Source of the DNA: JANNSX01 sp046348995
GTDB taxonomy: Bacteria; Pseudomonadota; Alphaproteobacteria; Rhizobiales; Hyphomicrobiaceae
Assembly: GCA_046348995.1 (NCBI GenBank)
Contig: JAXMDB010000002.1
Coordinates: 434,001 to 498,000 of the forward strand
Length of the DNA: 64,000 nt
Direction: 5' to 3'
Shown: in pieces, positions 17,939 to 27,339 of the stretch
Numbering within the stretch: the first letter of the stretch is position 1
Layout of the letters: every line of letters begins with the position of its first letter
The notes under the pieces: generated by a model
Told to the model about the DNA's origin: nothing
What the model saw: the letters and a program-made list of their open reading frames with translations, nothing else
The model's database searches: none
Position numbers and translations under genes: made by a program

Positions 17939-17970
17939 AAGGGGCGGCCCGCGGGCCGCCCCTTTTTGTT
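17939..17970 (+). terminator. Rho-independent terminator of mscL
   Basis: A perfect GC-only stem, GGGGCGGCCC paired with GGGCCGCCCC around a 2-base centre (17941-17962), is followed directly by TTTTTGTT. It lies 26 bases after the mscL stop. It may also serve the APC permease gene, which ends on the other strand at 17987. Confidence 0.93.
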
Positions 17971-17986
17971 GTCCTGGACGTCGACA

Positions 17987-19756
17987 TCACGCAGGCATCG
18001 GGAACATCCAGTTGGCGATGAACACGACCGCCACTCCCGCGACGAGCGTGAGATACGGCAGCATGCCGGCTTTCCGCTCTCCGAGGTCCTGACCTTTGAG
18101 CCCGAGATCCGCCAGCGCCTGATCCGGGAATCTACCGCCGTCCTGCATGAAGTGGCGGAAGGCGAAAACCGGGATGATCATGGCTGCGAAGATCAGGCCC
18201 GCCCAAAGCGAGGAGTTGCCGAAGCCCCAGACCTTCGCACCCGCTCCCATGAAGATGAGGTTCACGAAGGCGAGGAGTGTATTCAGGCCGATCAGCCATG
18301 TCGGAGCACGGTAGGGACGCTCCAGGTGCCCGCTGTCGATGCGATGGATCCAGCCGGAGTTGAGATTGAGGAAGTTGAAGATGATGTAGCCGACGTTGGA
18401 GACGGCGAGGATGTAGAAGTAGCCGCCGGCGTCGGATGCGATCGCGAGCAGGAACAGGTTGAACACGAGGTCGGTCCACATGGCGCGAGTGGGGGCGCCG
18501 TGGGAGTTCACGTGGCTGAGATAGCGCGGCAGCCAGCCGTCGATGGAGCCCTGATAGAGCGTCCGGGACGAACCGGCCATCGCCGTCATGATGGCAAGGA
18601 TCAGAGCCAGGATCATCAAGGCGACGAAGATTTCCTTGATGAGTGCACTGCCACCCGCGACCATGTTCGCCATGGCGTCGGCGACGCCCGTGCCGGCGAC
18701 GATGCCCGGATCCTTCATGCCTTCGACTCCAAGCACCCCCTGGAAGGTGAAGGGCACGAGGATGAAGAGCACGATGCTGATCAGGCCCGAATAGAAGATC
18801 GCCTTGAAGGTGTCGGTCTTGGGGTTGCGGAACTCACGCGTGTAGCAGACCGCCGTCTCGAAGGCGTAGGTCGACCACGCGGCGATGAACATGGCGCCGA
18901 GGAACAAGGTCCAACCGACGTTGCCCTCCGCGCTCGGCCAATAGGGGCCGGCGACATTTGCCGAGCTGAAGCCGCCATTGATCAGCGGAACGATGCCGAC
19001 CACGAACAGCACGCCCATGATCAACAGACCGATCCACTTCTGCGTGCCGGCGGTGCCAATGATGCCGCGATGCTGGATCGCGAACACGATCAGCATCAGG
19101 ATCGTACCGATGACGAAAGTCGAGTTGAAGTTGAGGGTGCCGAGACCGGGAATGGTGAAGCTCAGCATGTTGAAAGACTGGAGCGAGGGCGTCAGAGCCG
19201 CGACGCCATCCTGGGCGAGCAATGCCGCGACCGCGTCTTTCGCCGTTTTGCCTGCATTCGCCGCGTCGGCGAGCCACTCCGTCACGCGTGGCGAGTTCTC
19301 GGCGATTGTGGCGGCATTGGCGGTCATCCAGGCCTTGACGGCCTCGGAGTCGGCGCCGGGGATCGGAGCGACGGCGTTGAGGATGTAGCCGGCTGCGATG
19401 GCGCAGCCGAGCGAGAGCACCGGCGACCAGGCGAACCAATTACACCATACCGACAGCGGCGCGATGAACTTCGAGTAGCGCAGCCACGCGGTCGCGCCGT
19501 ACACGGAGGCACCACCCGACTTGTTGAGATGGATGCCGGCAATCTCTGCGTAGGTGAAGGATTGCAGGAAGCCCATGATCACGGATAACGCCCACACGAC
19601 CCAGGCGAGATTACCCGCTGTGCCGGCGATGCCGCCGATCGAGAACAAGACGAGAGCAGGCACGCCACTCGCCACCCAGAACGCGCCTTTCCAGTCGATG
19701 GCGCGTATGAGCTCGCCACTGCCGCCGGAGCTGGCGGTCGTCGTTGCATTGGCCAT
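17987..19756 (-). CDS. APC superfamily amino acid permease
   Basis: The 589-residue protein has about 12 transmembrane helices. The first carries the Gly-rich APC helix-break pattern (VLFSIGGIAGTAGN), and FTYAEIAGIHLNKSGGASVYG matches helix 2. A long extracellular insertion of about 75 residues (ADSEAVKAWMTANAAT region) is unusual for the family. The ATG at 19756 follows GGGAGGACGAAAC on the minus strand, a strong ribosome site. APC members exchange or import amino acids or polyamines. The adjacent divergent P1 aminopeptidase hints at peptide or amino acid use, but the substrate is unknown. Confidence 0.85.
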   Translation of the reverse strand: MANATTTASSGGSGELIRAIDWKGAFWVASGVPALVLFSIGGIAGTAGNLAWVVWALSVIMGFLQSFTYAEIAGIHLNKSGGASVYGATAWLRYSKFIAPLSVWCNWFAWSPVLSLGCAIAAGYILNAVAPIPGADSEAVKAWMTANAATIAENSPRVTEWLADAANAGKTAKDAVAALLAQDGVAALTPSLQSFNMLSFTIPGLGTLNFNSTFVIGTILMLIVFAIQHRGIIGTAGTQKWIGLLIMGVLFVVGIVPLINGGFSSANVAGPYWPSAEGNVGWTLFLGAMFIAAWSTYAFETAVCYTREFRNPKTDTFKAIFYSGLISIVLFILVPFTFQGVLGVEGMKDPGIVAGTGVADAMANMVAGGSALIKEIFVALMILALILAIMTAMAGSSRTLYQGSIDGWLPRYLSHVNSHGAPTRAMWTDLVFNLFLLAIASDAGGYFYILAVSNVGYIIFNFLNLNSGWIHRIDSGHLERPYRAPTWLIGLNTLLAFVNLIFMGAGAKVWGFGNSSLWAGLIFAAMIIPVFAFRHFMQDGGRFPDQALADLGLKGQDLGERKAGMLPYLTLVAGVAVVFIANWMFPMPA

Positions 19757-20080
19757 TGTTTCGTCCTCCCGAAAAAGGGCCCAACTGTTTCCAAGTTGTG
19801 CCGGGAGGACCTTTCTGACTTCAGGAGCGAACGCCGGCGGGAGGACACAGGCTTCCCGTCCGGTCCCGACCGCACGCGGCCAGGCTCTTCCCCGTTCGAC
19901 CCACGACCTGGCCCCCCGACCACGGTCCTTCCGGAATCGACGAGACCGTTGAGCGGCCACGACGATACCGGCCTGCCGAGCTGGGTTGTTGTGTTCGAGT
20001 TTCCCGAGCTCGCCTCAATTTGATAGCACTCGGCGGAGTGACAAAGCAATCTATCGCATCGCATTCTGGAGGTTGAAGCC
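19757..20080. other. Divergent intergenic region between permease and P1 peptidase
   Basis: This 324-base gap carries no convincing gene. It holds the ribosome site of the permease on the minus strand and CTGGAGGTTGAAGCC ahead of the peptidase ATG on the plus strand. Promoters for both divergent genes must lie here. The AT-richer stretch near 20015-20055 is the most likely place for the peptidase promoter. No repeat or riboswitch-like structure was recognised. Confidence 0.45.
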
Positions 20081-21178
20081 ATGCCGAAGCTGCGCGGCCG
20101 AGCGCTGGGTCTGCCGTTTCCTGGGCGAGCAGGATCGCACAACGCCATCACGGACGTGCCGGGCGTCGGGGTCGGTTTTTCGACGCTCGTCAGTGGTGGT
20201 CCAGCCGTGGACCCGCAGATTCGCACGGGGGTGACCGCCATCGTCCCTCGTCTCGGCGACGTCGAGCCCGCCCCCGTCTGGGCGGGCTTTCATGCCCTCA
20301 ACGGCAACGGCGAGATGACGGGTACGCACTGGATCGAGGATGGTGGCTACTTCATCGGCCCGGTCTGCATCACCAATACGCATTCCGTCGGCATCGTGCA
20401 TCATGCTGCAGTGCGGTGGACGATCGACACCTATGCCAAGGAGTGGCGGAGCGGCCATGTCTGGGCGATGCCGGTCGTCGCCGAGACCTACGATGGCGTG
20501 CTCTCCGATATCAACGGCCTGCACGTGACCGAAGCGATGGCGCGTGAGGCGATCGACTCCGCGCGCGGCGGCCCGGTCGCCGAGGGCAATGTCGGCGGCG
20601 GCACCGGCATGATCGCCTACGAGTTCAAGGGCGGCACGGGCACCTCGTCACGCCTCGTCGATATCGACGGTAAGGGCTATACGGTCGGGGCCCTCGTGCA
20701 GGCCAATCACGGCCGCCGCGACTGGCTGACGGTCCTCGGCGTGCCCGTCGGCAAGCATCTGCAGAACAACAAAATGCGGGAGAGCAAGGAGCAGGGCTCG
20801 ATCATCGTCGTGGTGGCGACCGACCTACCGATGCTGCCGCATCAGCTCCGCCGGGTCGCCAAGCGCGCCTCGATCGGCATCGGCCGGGGTGGCACGGTCG
20901 GCGGCAACGGCTCGGGCGACATTTTCCTCGCCTTCTCGACGGCCAATCGCATGGCGATGCCCGAGCTCGCGCCGGCGCACCTCGCGTTCCAGGCCATCAA
21001 CGACGATGTCTTCGATCCGATCTATCAGGCCGCTGTCGAGAGTATCGAGGAAGCGGTCGTGAACGCCATGCTGGCGGCCGAGGATACGCCGACGGTGAAA
21101 CCTGCCGGCCTCGTCTGCAAGGCGATCGGCCATGCCGAGCTGATGGATGTCATGCGACGCTACGGCCGCGGGGGCTGA
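20081..21178 (+). CDS. P1 family self-processing aminopeptidase (DmpA/L-aminopeptidase D-esterase type)
   Basis: The 365-residue protein has the DmpA fold features: an early GSHNAITDVPGVGVG, then ITNTHSVGIVH, and the self-cleavage site GNGSGD. Gly277-Ser278 is the expected scissile bond, making Ser278 the N-terminal nucleophile of the beta chain. ETYDGVLSDING and VGGGTGM are also conserved. These enzymes remove N-terminal residues, and some act on D-amino acid or beta-peptides. No signal peptide is seen, so it is probably cytosolic. A GGAGG ribosome site lies about 10 bases upstream. Confidence 0.93.
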   Translation: MPKLRGRALGLPFPGRAGSHNAITDVPGVGVGFSTLVSGGPAVDPQIRTGVTAIVPRLGDVEPAPVWAGFHALNGNGEMTGTHWIEDGGYFIGPVCITNTHSVGIVHHAAVRWTIDTYAKEWRSGHVWAMPVVAETYDGVLSDINGLHVTEAMAREAIDSARGGPVAEGNVGGGTGMIAYEFKGGTGTSSRLVDIDGKGYTVGALVQANHGRRDWLTVLGVPVGKHLQNNKMRESKEQGSIIVVVATDLPMLPHQLRRVAKRASIGIGRGGTVGGNGSGDIFLAFSTANRMAMPELAPAHLAFQAINDDVFDPIYQAAVESIEEAVVNAMLAAEDTPTVKPAGLVCKAIGHAELMDVMRRYGRGG

Positions 21179-21293
21179 TCGGGCCGTGTCAAGGCGCGCC
21201 GAGGCGACTTTCCCCATTCCAGTGCCGGCAAAAGCGCCGTAGTCTAGCTGAGCGCCCCAGTCCTGGGAGCCGTATCCGAGGAGTTTGCCAACG

Positions 21294-21734
21294 ATGACCG
21301 CAAAATACGCCGGAGGGTGCAAGCACGTGCACGTCACGGCTTCCGCCGAGCCGATCGACAATCACGAGTGCCACTGCAACGTCTGCAAGTCGGTGACGAA
21401 GCAGCACACGACGCACGTCGCGTTCTTCAAATACGCGGATCTGAATGTCGATCATCCCGAGAAGATCAAGCGGGTGCCGTTCAACGCCAACAATCCGAAC
21501 GGTCCGCTCGAGATCTGCGTATGCAGCGATTGCGGTGCGGCCTTGATGCTCGACGACAAGCAGCATCGCATCCGCGTCGCGGTTCCCAACATCATGGGCT
21601 ACGACGACGCCAAGTTCCCGAAGGCGACCTATCACGCGTTCTGGGACGAGACGAAGGGCTATGCGAAGCCGTCCGATGGCCGGCCGGTATACGAAGGGCT
21701 GCGGCCGGAGTTCGTCTGGCCCAAAGGCGTCTGA
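21294..21734 (+). CDS. GFA/CENP-V family zinc protein (glutathione-dependent formaldehyde-activating type)
   Basis: The 146-residue protein matches the GFA/CENP-V zinc fold: GGCKH near the start, CHCNVCK, and later CSDCGAALM. The usual first CxC pair is here CKH, with a His in place of the second Cys, so one zinc site may be altered. Family members include S-(hydroxymethyl)glutathione synthase, but most have unknown roles, and this one should not be taken as formaldehyde-active without proof. The ATG at 21294 is 9 bases after GAGGAG; an upstream in-frame TTG is less likely. Confidence 0.85.
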   Translation: MTAKYAGGCKHVHVTASAEPIDNHECHCNVCKSVTKQHTTHVAFFKYADLNVDHPEKIKRVPFNANNPNGPLEICVCSDCGAALMLDDKQHRIRVAVPNIMGYDDAKFPKATYHAFWDETKGYAKPSDGRPVYEGLRPEFVWPKGV

Positions 21735-21806
21735 TCGAGGCCATGCTCTGCGGTCGAGGATGGCGAGCCGTGTCTCGCCATCTCTCGCTGCGGTTTCGAT
21801 TGCGGC

Positions 21807-22724
21807 CTACCGAGCGGCCGCCTTGCGCGTCGCCAAACCGACACCGAGCGCCGCCAGCACGAATCCGGCCCAGGCGAGCGGCGGCATGACCTCGCCGATC
21901 ATGGCCCAGGCGATGAGAGCGGCCAGCGGCGGCACGAGGAACAGCAGGGCCGAGACGCGCGAGGCTTCGCCGCGACGGATCATCGCCAGCAGCAGCGTGA
22001 TGGCGATGAGCGAGTTGCCGATCACGAGATAGGCGAGCGCGCCCAAGAACTCGAGATCCCAAGCCACGCGGTAGGTCTCCATCGACAGTGCGACCGGTGT
22101 CAGCACCGCGAACCCCACGCTGTATTGCAGCGCGTTGCTGACGAGCGGATGTGCGCTGACGCCGAAGCGCTTCTCGTAAATCGTCGCTCCCGACATGGCG
22201 AACAGGGCGGCGAACGCGCCGAGAAGCGGCAAGTGGCTGCTGCTCTCGACCGCCGATTTGGAGAGGATGACGAGGGCGGCGCCGGCGAGGCCGAGCATCA
22301 GCCCGATCCACCGCCAGATCGTCACGCGCTCGGCGATGAACAGGGGCGCGAGAATGCCGACGACGATCGGCTGCAGCGAGACGATGAGCGCCATAGCGCC
22401 GGCCGAGATACCGCTCGCGAACGACAGGTAGCTCACGCCGAAATAGACGCACTGAATGAGAAAACCGACGACGAGGATGTGGCCGATGTCGCGCCGGGCG
22501 GGCAGCGGTGGCCGCAAGACCAGCACCAGCGGGAGCACGATGATGAGAGCCGCGCCGAAGCGCAGCGACAGCAGCGTCATCGGCTCGACATGCCGCAGGG
22601 CGATCTTGGCGATCGCATAGCCGCCCGACCAGAGCATCAGGAAGATTGCCGGCGCGAGCAGCACGAACACGTCGTTGCCCGGCTTCGCGGGCGAGGTCGG
22701 TGGCGTGGCAGGAGCGCTCGCCAT
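21807..22724 (-). CDS. EamA/DMT family transporter
   Basis: The 305-residue inner-membrane protein has ten hydrophobic helices in two EamA domains. It starts with a polar tail, then FLMLWSGGYAIAKIALRHVEP, the typical first helix with the SG-x-x-I-x-K pattern. The C-terminus is basic (ATRKAAAR). DMT proteins export amino acids, metabolites or drugs, and the substrate is not predictable. It lies 3 bases downstream of the D-2-hydroxyacid dehydrogenase gene on the same strand, so the two form an operon and may share a substrate path. Confidence 0.9.
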   Translation of the reverse strand: MASAPATPPTSPAKPGNDVFVLLAPAIFLMLWSGGYAIAKIALRHVEPMTLLSLRFGAALIIVLPLVLVLRPPLPARRDIGHILVVGFLIQCVYFGVSYLSFASGISAGAMALIVSLQPIVVGILAPLFIAERVTIWRWIGLMLGLAGAALVILSKSAVESSSHLPLLGAFAALFAMSGATIYEKRFGVSAHPLVSNALQYSVGFAVLTPVALSMETYRVAWDLEFLGALAYLVIGNSLIAITLLLAMIRRGEASRVSALLFLVPPLAALIAWAMIGEVMPPLAWAGFVLAALGVGLATRKAAAR

Positions 22725-22727
22725 CGC

Positions 22728-23720
22728 CTAACAGACCGGATAGGGCAGGGGACGGCCCTCGAAATGCGCCTCGATGTTGGCGAGCGCTTCGAGGCCCATC
22801 TCGGTGCGGGCCTCGATCGTCTGCGAGCCCATGTGCGGCAGGAGAAAGACGTTGTCGAGCGCGAGGTAGCCCGCGTTGATCTTGGGCTCGCCCTCGAACA
22901 CGTCGAGACCGGCGTAGCCGACTTGGCCGGACCGCAGTGCCGCAATCAGCGCTGCATCGTCGACGAGATCGCCGCGCGCTGTATTGACGAGGACGGCGCC
23001 CGGCTTCAAACGCCCGAGCAGATCGGCGTTGACGATGCGCCGTGTCTCCGGTGTCGACGGCGCATTGATCGACAGGACGTCCGATACCGCGGCAAGGCTT
23101 TCTAGCGTCGGATGATAGATCGCCCCTTGCGCCTCGGTCTCAGGCAACTGCCGCCGATTGCAGTAGTGGATCGCCATGTCGAAGCCGCGCGCGCGCTTTG
23201 CGAGCGCCTTGCCGATGCGGCCCATGCCAAAGATGCCGAGCACCTTGCCGTCGAGGCGCCGGCCGAGCATGAAGGTCGGGATGAAGCTTGTCCAAGCGCC
23301 ATCGCGGATGAGCTTTTCGCCTTCGGGTGCGCGGCGGGCGGCGCCGAGGATGAGCAGCATGGCGATCTCGGCCGTCGCCGTCGTCACGCCGTGCGGCGCA
23401 TTGCCGACGCGGAGGCCTTTCGCGCGCGCCGCCTCGACATCGATATGGTCGAGGCCGACGGAGAAGGTCGAAACGATCTCGAAGCGCCGGGGCAAGCCGT
23501 CGATCAAGCCGCGCGTGAGCTTGTCGGGCACGCAGATGAGGGCGCCGTCGGCATCGGCGAGGAGGCTTGCGAGCTCCGCCGGCGAATATTGATGATCGTC
23601 CGCATTGAGCGACACGTCGAAGCGCGCAGCCGCCCGCTCGATGACCTTGTCGGGCAGCTTGCGGGTGATGATGATGCGCTTGGCCACGTCGCCGCCCTTC
23701 TGGTGTCGCCGCTCTGACAT
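22728..23720 (-). CDS. D-isomer specific 2-hydroxyacid dehydrogenase (glyoxylate/hydroxypyruvate reductase-like)
   Basis: The roughly 330-residue NAD(P)-dependent enzyme has the Rossmann motif GIFGMGRIGKALA and the catalytic set Arg (NTARGDLVD), Glu (DVFEGEP) and His (LLPHMGSQT). It interconverts 2-keto acids and D-2-hydroxy acids, and the sequence is closest in feel to glyoxylate reductases. I used the ATG at 23720 (MSERRHQKGG). A GTG at VAKRIIITRKLP is also plausible, because that is where family similarity begins, and an earlier ATG adds eight residues. It is followed 3 bases on by the DMT exporter gene. Confidence 0.9.
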   Translation of the reverse strand: MSERRHQKGGDVAKRIIITRKLPDKVIERAAARFDVSLNADDHQYSPAELASLLADADGALICVPDKLTRGLIDGLPRRFEIVSTFSVGLDHIDVEAARAKGLRVGNAPHGVTTATAEIAMLLILGAARRAPEGEKLIRDGAWTSFIPTFMLGRRLDGKVLGIFGMGRIGKALAKRARGFDMAIHYCNRRQLPETEAQGAIYHPTLESLAAVSDVLSINAPSTPETRRIVNADLLGRLKPGAVLVNTARGDLVDDAALIAALRSGQVGYAGLDVFEGEPKINAGYLALDNVFLLPHMGSQTIEARTEMGLEALANIEAHFEGRPLPYPVC

Positions 23721-23867
23721 GCCCGACGCCGTCCGCTCTGGCAAGGCGCGGCGGGGGCCGTGTCAGACCTGCATCCGGCGCAATCGGCAACGCTTTGTTC
23801 ACCTTGATTGAGCACAATCGACGCGATGGCCCAAGTGGTGGGAACGGGCCTTTCAAGGACGTGCGCG

Positions 23868-24242
23868 ATGCGCGGGATTGTGCTGATCGTCGCCCTGCTA
23901 GCGGCGACGAAGGTCGGCTACCAGGAATATGCCGAGCGCTCGGCTCTGACCGAGGTGCTGCTCAATACCTATCGCCAGGACGCCGCGGACGCCTGCCGTC
24001 GCGAGGCGGAGCAGCGCAACTTCCGGATGGCCGATTGGGCCTGGTCGGCGCCCAAGGATATCCGTATCTCGATCGGCCGCTCGAGCGATGGCGAGGGTGA
24101 GCCCTATTGGCAGCTCGGCGCGACGCTGCTGTCGCCCGCGCCGCGCGATCCCTTCGTGGTGCTGGTTGCAGACAAGGACCCCTACCAGATCGTCTGTGAC
24201 TACGACATCGTCCGTCAGCTCGCCACGATCAATCGGCTCTGA
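23868..24242 (+). CDS. Small protein with N-terminal membrane/signal segment, unknown function
   Basis: The 124-residue product begins MRGIVLIVALLAATKVGYQEY, a single hydrophobic segment that serves as a signal peptide or anchor. The rest is soluble, with a single DACRREAEQ Cys and a later IVCDYD Cys that could pair. The C-terminal half reads like a small beta-rich domain (ISIGRSSDGEGEPYWQL). No family is recognised. An ATG at 23826 in frame would add 14 residues ahead of the hydrophobic stretch, but the later start fits an exported protein better. Confidence 0.6.
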   Translation: MRGIVLIVALLAATKVGYQEYAERSALTEVLLNTYRQDAADACRREAEQRNFRMADWAWSAPKDIRISIGRSSDGEGEPYWQLGATLLSPAPRDPFVVLVADKDPYQIVCDYDIVRQLATINRL

Positions 24243-24324
24243 TCCGAGCTGGGTGCCGGTTGCTTGCCCATCGGCCGGGGACGTGCTTGGTGACGCTCAT
24301 CTCCCGATTTGAGCGCCCGATCCG

Positions 24325-25224
24325 ATGTCCGAGCCTGCATCCCCGCCTGACCAGGCGCATACGCGCTGGCTTCTCGGCGTCAGCCCCGTGTTGATCGCCG
24401 CCTTCGGGATCGGCGTGCTCAATCTCATGGACGGCACGATCAAGGAGGCGACCAGCCGCTATCCGGCGATCGAGGTGGCGTTCCTGCGATTTGTCGTCGG
24501 CGCGGCGATATCGCTCGCCGTCGTTCTGGCAACGCGGACCGGGTGGCCGACGTGGGATGCGATTCGCGCCAACGGGTTGCGATCCATGCTCGTCGCCATG
24601 ACGGCGACGCTGTTCTTCTACGCGCTCTCGGTGCTGCCGCTGATCGATGCCATCGGCGTCTCGTTCACGTCGCCGTTCTTCGTCGTGCTGTTCGGTGCGC
24701 TGATGCTTGGCGAGCGGCTGGATGCTCGTATCTGGCTCGCGCTGGGGTTGGGTCTCGCGGGCATGCTGATCATCCTCGGCGGCCAGCTCGGGCAATCGAC
24801 CTACACGGATGCGGCCTGGATCGGGGCACTCGCCGCCGTCGGCTCGACTCTCTCCTATGCGCTCTCGATGGTTTTGCTTCGGGCCCGCGCCCGCAAGGAT
24901 CCGCTGCTCATTATCGTCCTCATGCACAGCCTCGGACCGGGCCTCATTCTGGCAGCGCCTGCGCTGTGGGTCTGGGTGCCGGTGTCGGGGCCCGATCTGC
25001 TGTTGTTCTTCGCGATGGGCGGGCTCGGCTTCGTCGGCCATCTGGCGCTCGGGCTTGCCTTCTCGCGGGCGGAAGCCGCCTGGCTTGCGCCCGTCGAGTT
25101 CACGGCGCTGGTCTGGGGCTCGCTCATCGGCTTCTTCGCCTTCGGCGAGGTGCCGGGCCTGTTCACGCTCGCGGGCACGGCCTTGATCGTGCTCGGCACG
25201 ATCTTGAACAGCCGCCGGCGCTGA
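24325..25224 (+). CDS. EamA/DMT family transporter
   Basis: The 299-residue protein has ten transmembrane helices in two EamA halves. Helix 1 is VLIAAFGIGVLNLMDGTIKE, and helix 4 holds ALSVLPLIDAIGVSFTSPFF, typical of RhaT/YojE-like exporters. It is the second of four DMT genes in the window. It stands alone on the plus strand just before the polysaccharide locus, with 164 bases between them, so it is probably not part of that operon. The substrate is unknown. Confidence 0.9.
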   Translation: MSEPASPPDQAHTRWLLGVSPVLIAAFGIGVLNLMDGTIKEATSRYPAIEVAFLRFVVGAAISLAVVLATRTGWPTWDAIRANGLRSMLVAMTATLFFYALSVLPLIDAIGVSFTSPFFVVLFGALMLGERLDARIWLALGLGLAGMLIILGGQLGQSTYTDAAWIGALAAVGSTLSYALSMVLLRARARKDPLLIIVLMHSLGPGLILAAPALWVWVPVSGPDLLLFFAMGGLGFVGHLALGLAFSRAEAAWLAPVEFTALVWGSLIGFFAFGEVPGLFTLAGTALIVLGTILNSRRR

Positions 25225-25388
25225 GCCGTGCAAGTCCGGAGCACCGCATAATTCCGGCGTAACCATACCAAACCCTTGAGGAGCGTGATTAATTCGACCC
25301 TAAGCTCAGCGGTCGAGCATGGCGTCCGAATGAACAAATCCGTGGGCCGGCGAGGGGCCGGACACTGCGGAATGTCGGAGCCGCTGCC

Positions 25389-25979
25389 GTGCGCAACATC
25401 GTCAAGTCGGGGTTTGCCGCTGCCATTCTGTCCGTGCTCGCCGTGAGCCTCGTCGGCTGCGCTGGCGCACCTCAGACGCCCGTCGCCGGCTTCACGAGCG
25501 CGGGTGCCGCGGATCTCGGCCACGACTACCGGCTTGTCGTTGGCGACAAGATGAAGCTCGTCGTCTACGGCGAGGAAAAGCTCTCGGGCGATATCGAGGT
25601 CGGCGGCAACGGCAACGTGGCGCTGCCTTTGGTCGGCGAGGTCGAGGCGCAGGGCGCCACCATCGACGAGCTCACCGAGCGCATTCGCGGCCGGCTGACG
25701 CAAGGTTACCTCAAAAATCCGCGCATCACGCTCCAGATCGCCAATTTGCGCCCTATCTATGTGCATGGCGAGGTGCGCAATCCGGGCGAGTTCGCCTTCC
25801 GCAGCGGCATGACCTTCATGGATGCCGTCGCCATGGCCGGTGGCTTCAGCTACCGGGCGGTCACGCAGACCATCTTGCTCCGCCGCGAGGGCGACGCGAA
25901 CGAGCGCGAGGTGCCGATCGCGGCGGCCGGTCTTGTCATGCCCGGCGACAATATCCGCATCCCCGAGCGCTTCTTCTAA
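25389..25979 (+). CDS. Polysaccharide export protein (Wza/ExoF-type, PES and SLBB domains)
   Basis: The 196-residue lipoprotein begins with a GTG. Its signal ends in a lipobox-like LVGCAG, so Cys is acylated and the protein sits in the outer membrane or periplasm. The poly-export (PES) domain spans about 45-125 (YRLVVGDKMKLVVYGEEKLS, later GQ-like LTQGYLKNPRITLQI). It is followed by an SLBB domain (VHGEVRNPGEFAFRSGMTFM). It is short compared with Wza (about 380 residues), lacking the C-terminal porin helix. The downstream beta-barrel protein may therefore provide the outer-membrane channel. It is the first gene of the exopolysaccharide operon. Confidence 0.92.
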   Translation: MRNIVKSGFAAAILSVLAVSLVGCAGAPQTPVAGFTSAGAADLGHDYRLVVGDKMKLVVYGEEKLSGDIEVGGNGNVALPLVGEVEAQGATIDELTERIRGRLTQGYLKNPRITLQIANLRPIYVHGEVRNPGEFAFRSGMTFMDAVAMAGGFSYRAVTQTILLRREGDANEREVPIAAAGLVMPGDNIRIPERFF

Positions 25980-25999
25980 AGTTGGGCGCCAAACCGCGC

Positions 26000-27331
26000 A
26001 TGGGCACTTTCCGCATCAGATATGACGGTCTCTTCGCGGCCGGGCTCGCGCTTTTTCTGTTGTCGTGGAGCAGCCCCGTGCGCGCCGGGCCGGTCGACCT
26101 GACGCAGCAGGATTTCACATCCACGCTCGCCCAGATCGAGAAGGCCGATGGCTGGTACGACGAGACCAACTATGGGGCGGCCGCCGCCGGCCTGCGCGGC
26201 AAGAAGTATTTCCTTCCCGACGGCATCGACATGGGAAGCTATCTGCTCTTCCTCGAGGTCGGCGCCGGCACGACCTACGACGACAACATCTACGCCACAC
26301 GGCAGAACCGCAAAGGCGATTTCCGCAGCGTCGGCACGGCGTCTCTTGCCGCCATTTCCCGCCTGCCGCGGCATCTGTTCAACGTCTACCTCGACGGCAG
26401 CTACGTGAACTATGCCGACGACCCGGATGCCGACTATTTCGACGGCGCCGCACGTGCGGATTGGCGCATCGACATCGATCATGGTCATGCGCTCGGAGGC
26501 CGCTTCGCCTCGACCTATGAGCACGAGGACCGCTTGGCTCCCGAGGCGCCGCTCGAGGCGCGCGAGGCTGTGCCCGTGCTTGCGAACGAGGCCGAGATCG
26601 CCTTCACCCGCGACCAGGGCCGGCTCGGCGCCACCTTCGGGCTGGATTTCGCCGATCACGACTATTCCGATGTCGAGGCTTTCGACGGCTCGCGGATCGA
26701 TCAGGACTTCCGCGATATGACGAGCTATGGGGCCTATCTCGGCCTCAACTACCGTTTTTCTCCCGGCTACAAGCTGCTCACCACGGTTCGCGCCGGCCGG
26801 GAGCTTTATCACGATGCCGATGCCGAGTTGCGCGACGCGACCGTCTACGAGGGCAAGGTCGGTCTCGCCTTCGAGCTCTCGCCGCTCTGGCGCGCCAATG
26901 TCAGCGTCGGCTACGGCCTGGCCGACTACGATGCCGAGGAGCGCGATCGTCTGGGCGCTTTCGTGTACGACGGCCAACTCGTGTGGCTGGCGTCGCCCCT
27001 TCTGACGATGACGCTGACGGCCGGACAATCGATCGACGAGGCGAGCTTCGGCACCGAGGGTGCGCTGATCGAAACCCACGCCGAGATCGAGGCCAAATAC
27101 GAAGCCATGCGCAACCTGATGCTGACCGCGTCGCTCGGCTATGAGCGCGCCGACATCGCCAACAGTGATCGCACCGACGACATCTATACGGGCAAAATCG
27201 GCGCCGAGTACACGATTAATAAAAATCTTCTCTTTACTATAGGCTACGAGCGCCAGGAGAGATTTTCCACCGATCTCGACTACGAGATGCAAGCAAACCG
27301 CTACATGGCGGGATTGAAAATCAAGTTCTGA
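26000..27331 (+). CDS. Outer-membrane beta-barrel protein of the exopolysaccharide locus
   Basis: The 443-residue protein has a signal peptide ending near SSPVRAGP. It continues with many amphipathic beta-strands with alternating aromatic residues (SVGYGLADYDAEERDRLGAF, KIGAEYTINKNLLFTIGYER) and ends in a C-terminal strand, YMAGLKIKF, whose final Phe is the usual barrel-insertion signal. It matches the BBP2/VpsM-like outer-membrane proteins found in exopolysaccharide operons. Its place between the export lipoprotein and the Wzc-like gene suggests a secretion or assembly pore. The ATG at 26000 is chosen over an upstream TTG. The stop lies 8 bases before the next gene. Confidence 0.85.
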   Translation: MGTFRIRYDGLFAAGLALFLLSWSSPVRAGPVDLTQQDFTSTLAQIEKADGWYDETNYGAAAAGLRGKKYFLPDGIDMGSYLLFLEVGAGTTYDDNIYATRQNRKGDFRSVGTASLAAISRLPRHLFNVYLDGSYVNYADDPDADYFDGAARADWRIDIDHGHALGGRFASTYEHEDRLAPEAPLEAREAVPVLANEAEIAFTRDQGRLGATFGLDFADHDYSDVEAFDGSRIDQDFRDMTSYGAYLGLNYRFSPGYKLLTTVRAGRELYHDADAELRDATVYEGKVGLAFELSPLWRANVSVGYGLADYDAEERDRLGAFVYDGQLVWLASPLLTMTLTAGQSIDEASFGTEGALIETHAEIEAKYEAMRNLMLTASLGYERADIANSDRTDDIYTGKIGAEYTINKNLLFTIGYERQERFSTDLDYEMQANRYMAGLKIKF

Positions 27332-27339
27332 AGAGAAAC

